This document shows, piece after piece, positions 62,340 through 64,000 of a stretch of DNA of 64,000 nucleotides. Origin of the DNA: Leminorella richardii. GTDB taxonomy: Bacteria; Pseudomonadota; Gammaproteobacteria; Enterobacterales; Enterobacteriaceae. The DNA is taken from the NCBI RefSeq assembly GCF_900478135.1, contig NZ_LS483470.1, forward strand, positions 248,001 to 312,000, given 5' to 3'. The notes beneath the pieces were generated by a model. That model was not told the DNA's origin, made no database searches, and saw only the letters and a list, made by a program, of their open reading frames with translations. The position numbers and the translations under genes were made by a program. Positions within the stretch are counted from its first letter, which is position 1. The number at the start of each line of letters is the position of its first letter.

Positions 62340-63806
62340 TTAAAGTACAAACTGAATTGCGTGAGCATAGACGCGGAACTGGTTGACTAAATCCTCGTTG
62401 CTGCGCACGTCAAGACGGTTGCGGTCGTCGGCATTGCGCTCGACCAGCAGCGTTGATTTAAACGCCTCAAAGTTCTCGACAAGCCCTTTTTCCTCAAGCT
62501 CGGTAAAGAGCGCGAGCAGCTCATCGGTAATGATGCGCGGTGTCACCATCGGCTGACCGGGGCCAAAGCGCGTACCGTCGTCAGCAAGCTTATGACGCGG
62601 AAACTTCTGCGTAATGCGGGTACGGATGGCGTAGCGGATGTATGACAGGGTCGCAATGGTCTCCACATCCAGATAGCTTGGGTCAGGACTGCCGTACTTG
62701 TTGACGCGGTACATGGTGATACAGCGGTCAATCTGGACATACCCGCCCGCATCTACGCTATAGACGCTAACGCCGTCATACAGATGCAGGTTACGCTCCT
62801 GCCACGTCCAGCGGTCTGAGACGGATGGAGGTTTTAAGCCGGTCAAGGTCAGCGTTTGTAGTGGTCGCGCCGGGTCAATGGCGAGCGACTTCACCGACAC
62901 CGCCGCCAGCACTGACGCCCAGATGTACGCCGGTTCGGGGGTATGGTTGGTGCCCATCGTGCAAAACAGGTAATCGTTGCGCGCCGTACCAAAGGCCGAT
63001 GTTTGTGCGTAAGTGCCGCGATAGGCCATAAAACAGGTGCTGTCGATTTGACGCATCCCGCCCCAGCGGCTGACGAACTCGGCAGACAGCAGGTCAAGGT
63101 TGGCCGTATCGGTGAACGGGTTAACCACAAACTGCCACCACGTTTCACCAAAGGCGGCAATAGTCGACCCCAAATCTGGATTGCCTACACCGCCCGACAT
63201 AGGGGTGATGGTGCAGCCCACGCCTTCGGGGAGCATTTCACCGGTGTAGTAGTTAATGCGCAGGTCAATATCGTTACCGGTCAGCCCCGACCATTTAGCT
63301 GTAAAGGTCACTTTCGCATCAGCCACCCCAGCCGTTACGGGCAGCGAGGCATCATCATTGACGGCTTTCGCGATTTTCTGTGCCAGCGCAGCGGCCGTGT
63401 CACCCACCTTGGCGTTGACGTAGGCTTTTACTCCGGCAATCATCAGCGTGATTTGACCAGCGGTCGTGCAGGGACCCGTCAAGACAATCGTGCCGGTGGC
63501 ACGGGTGCCGTCTTCATCATCATCCACGGCCAGACACCACAGGTCAGCGGTCGGATTGGCGTTGATGAACGCACGAGCCATGGTTGCCAACTGCGAACCC
63601 TGCCCGAAGGCATCCGTTGCTGCATCAGAGCGCGTGATACGCATAGGCTCCCCGGCTGATACGCGGCCAGATGACAGGCGCAAGCCCAACATCAGCGTAC
63701 GGTATTGCAGCACAGGCGTCCCCTTTACCGCGCCGCTGTTATCGAATTCGATATACGCCAGCGGAACACGTACCGTATTGTCGATAGTCTCATAAGCGAT
63801 GCTCAT
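62340..63806 (-). CDS. Phage tail sheath protein (Mu gpL-like)
   Basis: The 488-residue contractile sheath subunit begins MSIAYETIDNTVRVPLAYIE and has the Mu-type segments VIRISRSDAATDAFGQGSQ-like and QIDRCITMYRVNKYGSPDPSYLDVETIATLSYIRYAI in its C-terminal domain (given here in parts: QIDRCITMYRVN, SYLDVETIATLSYIR). It shows that the phage is a myovirus with a contractile tail. It overlaps the preceding short gene by four bases. Confidence 0.95.
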   Translation of the reverse strand: MSIAYETIDNTVRVPLAYIEFDNSGAVKGTPVLQYRTLMLGLRLSSGRVSAGEPMRITRSDAATDAFGQGSQLATMARAFINANPTADLWCLAVDDDEDGTRATGTIVLTGPCTTAGQITLMIAGVKAYVNAKVGDTAAALAQKIAKAVNDDASLPVTAGVADAKVTFTAKWSGLTGNDIDLRINYYTGEMLPEGVGCTITPMSGGVGNPDLGSTIAAFGETWWQFVVNPFTDTANLDLLSAEFVSRWGGMRQIDSTCFMAYRGTYAQTSAFGTARNDYLFCTMGTNHTPEPAYIWASVLAAVSVKSLAIDPARPLQTLTLTGLKPPSVSDRWTWQERNLHLYDGVSVYSVDAGGYVQIDRCITMYRVNKYGSPDPSYLDVETIATLSYIRYAIRTRITQKFPRHKLADDGTRFGPGQPMVTPRIITDELLALFTELEEKGLVENFEAFKSTLLVERNADDRNRLDVRSNEDLVNQFRVYAHAIQFVL

Positions 63807-64000
63807 GACTTGACTCCCTTTTGTGTTTTTGCGGGTGCCGGGTTGGCGTCGCTATCAACCAACACCACGTCACCGTCACGTAAGCGGCGCTGCCAGTAAC
63901 CGAGATTGGGCTTGCGCTCCCCCTCGGCTTTCAGCGGTTCATTGGTTTCAGGGTCACGCACGACGCGCCCTGAAACGGGTTTGATATGCAGTTCGTTCAT
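63803..64000 (-). CDS. DUF2635 phage protein (Mu gp38-like)
   Basis: The 65-residue protein is complete, its ATG being the last three bases of the window on the minus strand. It has the DUF2635 pattern LHIKPVSGRVVRDPETNEPL and YWQRRLRDGDVV. The family is always found just before the sheath gene in Mu-like phages, function unknown. Confidence 0.9.
   Translation of the reverse strand: MNELHIKPVSGRVVRDPETNEPLKAEGERKPNLGYWQRRLRDGDVVLVDSDANPAPAKTQKGVKS

Larger units (their letters stand above)
53537..64000 (-). mobile_element. Mu-like transposable prophage, right end and tail module (continues beyond the window)
   Basis: All phage genes lie on the minus strand in the order of the Mu tail region: gp38-like, sheath, tube, E/E', tape measure, gp43, gp44, gp45, gp46, J (gp47), gp48, fibre. 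The junction with codA is precise, and the phage end starts with TG and carries three repeated sites, as expected of a MuA-type transposase end. The transposition, head and lysis genes lie outside the window. Confidence 0.9.

Noticed and set aside
62943..63659. 238-codon plus-strand frame opposite the tail sheath gene
   Set aside because: Antisense shadow of the sheath gene, without a ribosome site or known domain.

Overview
The window is a chromosomal segment of a gamma-proteobacterium of the order Enterobacterales. Its backbone proteins are close in sequence and length to those of Escherichia coli, and gene order follows the E. coli glp / nfuA-gntX-bioH / feo / tex-greB / ompR-envZ / pckA-hslO-hslR-igaA-nudE / mrcA-hofMNOPQ / aroK-aroB-damX-dam-rpe-gph-trpS stretch. 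The absence of yrfG between hslR and igaA, a damX shorter than in E. coli, and the insertions described below argue against Escherichia itself. A Yersiniaceae or Budviciaceae relative is plausible, but the genus cannot be fixed from the sequence alone. No rRNA, tRNA or CRISPR array was recognised.

Layout. (1) 1-5.2 kb: glycerol 3-phosphate genes, with the end of glpG, then glpR and glpD. A LysR-regulated short-chain dehydrogenase plus tautomerase pair sits between glpR and glpD. glpD has GlpR operators upstream and carries a one-base frameshift near its 3' end. (2) 5.2-25.7 kb: conserved housekeeping genes for Fe-S carriage (nfuA), biotin (bioH), ferrous iron uptake (feoABC behind a Fur box), transcription (tex, greB), osmotic sensing (ompR-envZ), gluconeogenesis (pckA), heat and redox stress (hslO, hslR), Rcs control (igaA) and nudE. 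A large exported MORN/Sel1-repeat protein of unknown role interrupts the run at 8.0-10.3 kb. (3) 25.7-37.5 kb: an accessory sugar/polyol catabolic island lies between nudE and mrcA, which are neighbours in E. coli. It has two short-chain dehydrogenases, an RbsABC-type importer with a DUF2291 lipoprotein, an FGGY kinase, a SorC-family regulator, a transketolase split into two genes, and a HAD phosphatase. The same 12-bp palindrome occurs in both intergenic regions flanking the regulator. (4) 37.7-50.6 kb: mrcA, the hofMNOPQ DNA-uptake/pilus operon and the dam superoperon. (5) 50.7-53.5 kb: an exported Cys-dependent phosphatase, then codBA behind a PurR box. codA is cut short. (6) 53.5-64 kb: the right end and tail module of a Mu-like transposable prophage that has inserted into codA. 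Its tail genes run on the minus strand in Mu order (gp38 to gp48, then fibre genes).

The island genes make a coherent pathway: import (SBP, ATPase, permease), oxidation (two SDRs), phosphorylation (kinase), and ketol transfer (split transketolase), under a local sugar-phosphate-sensing regulator. The substrate cannot be named from sequence. In the prophage, tail-assembly gene E has an open extension E' in the frame expected for the -2 frameshift known from Mu, and the tape-measure gene is split at a run of nine G.
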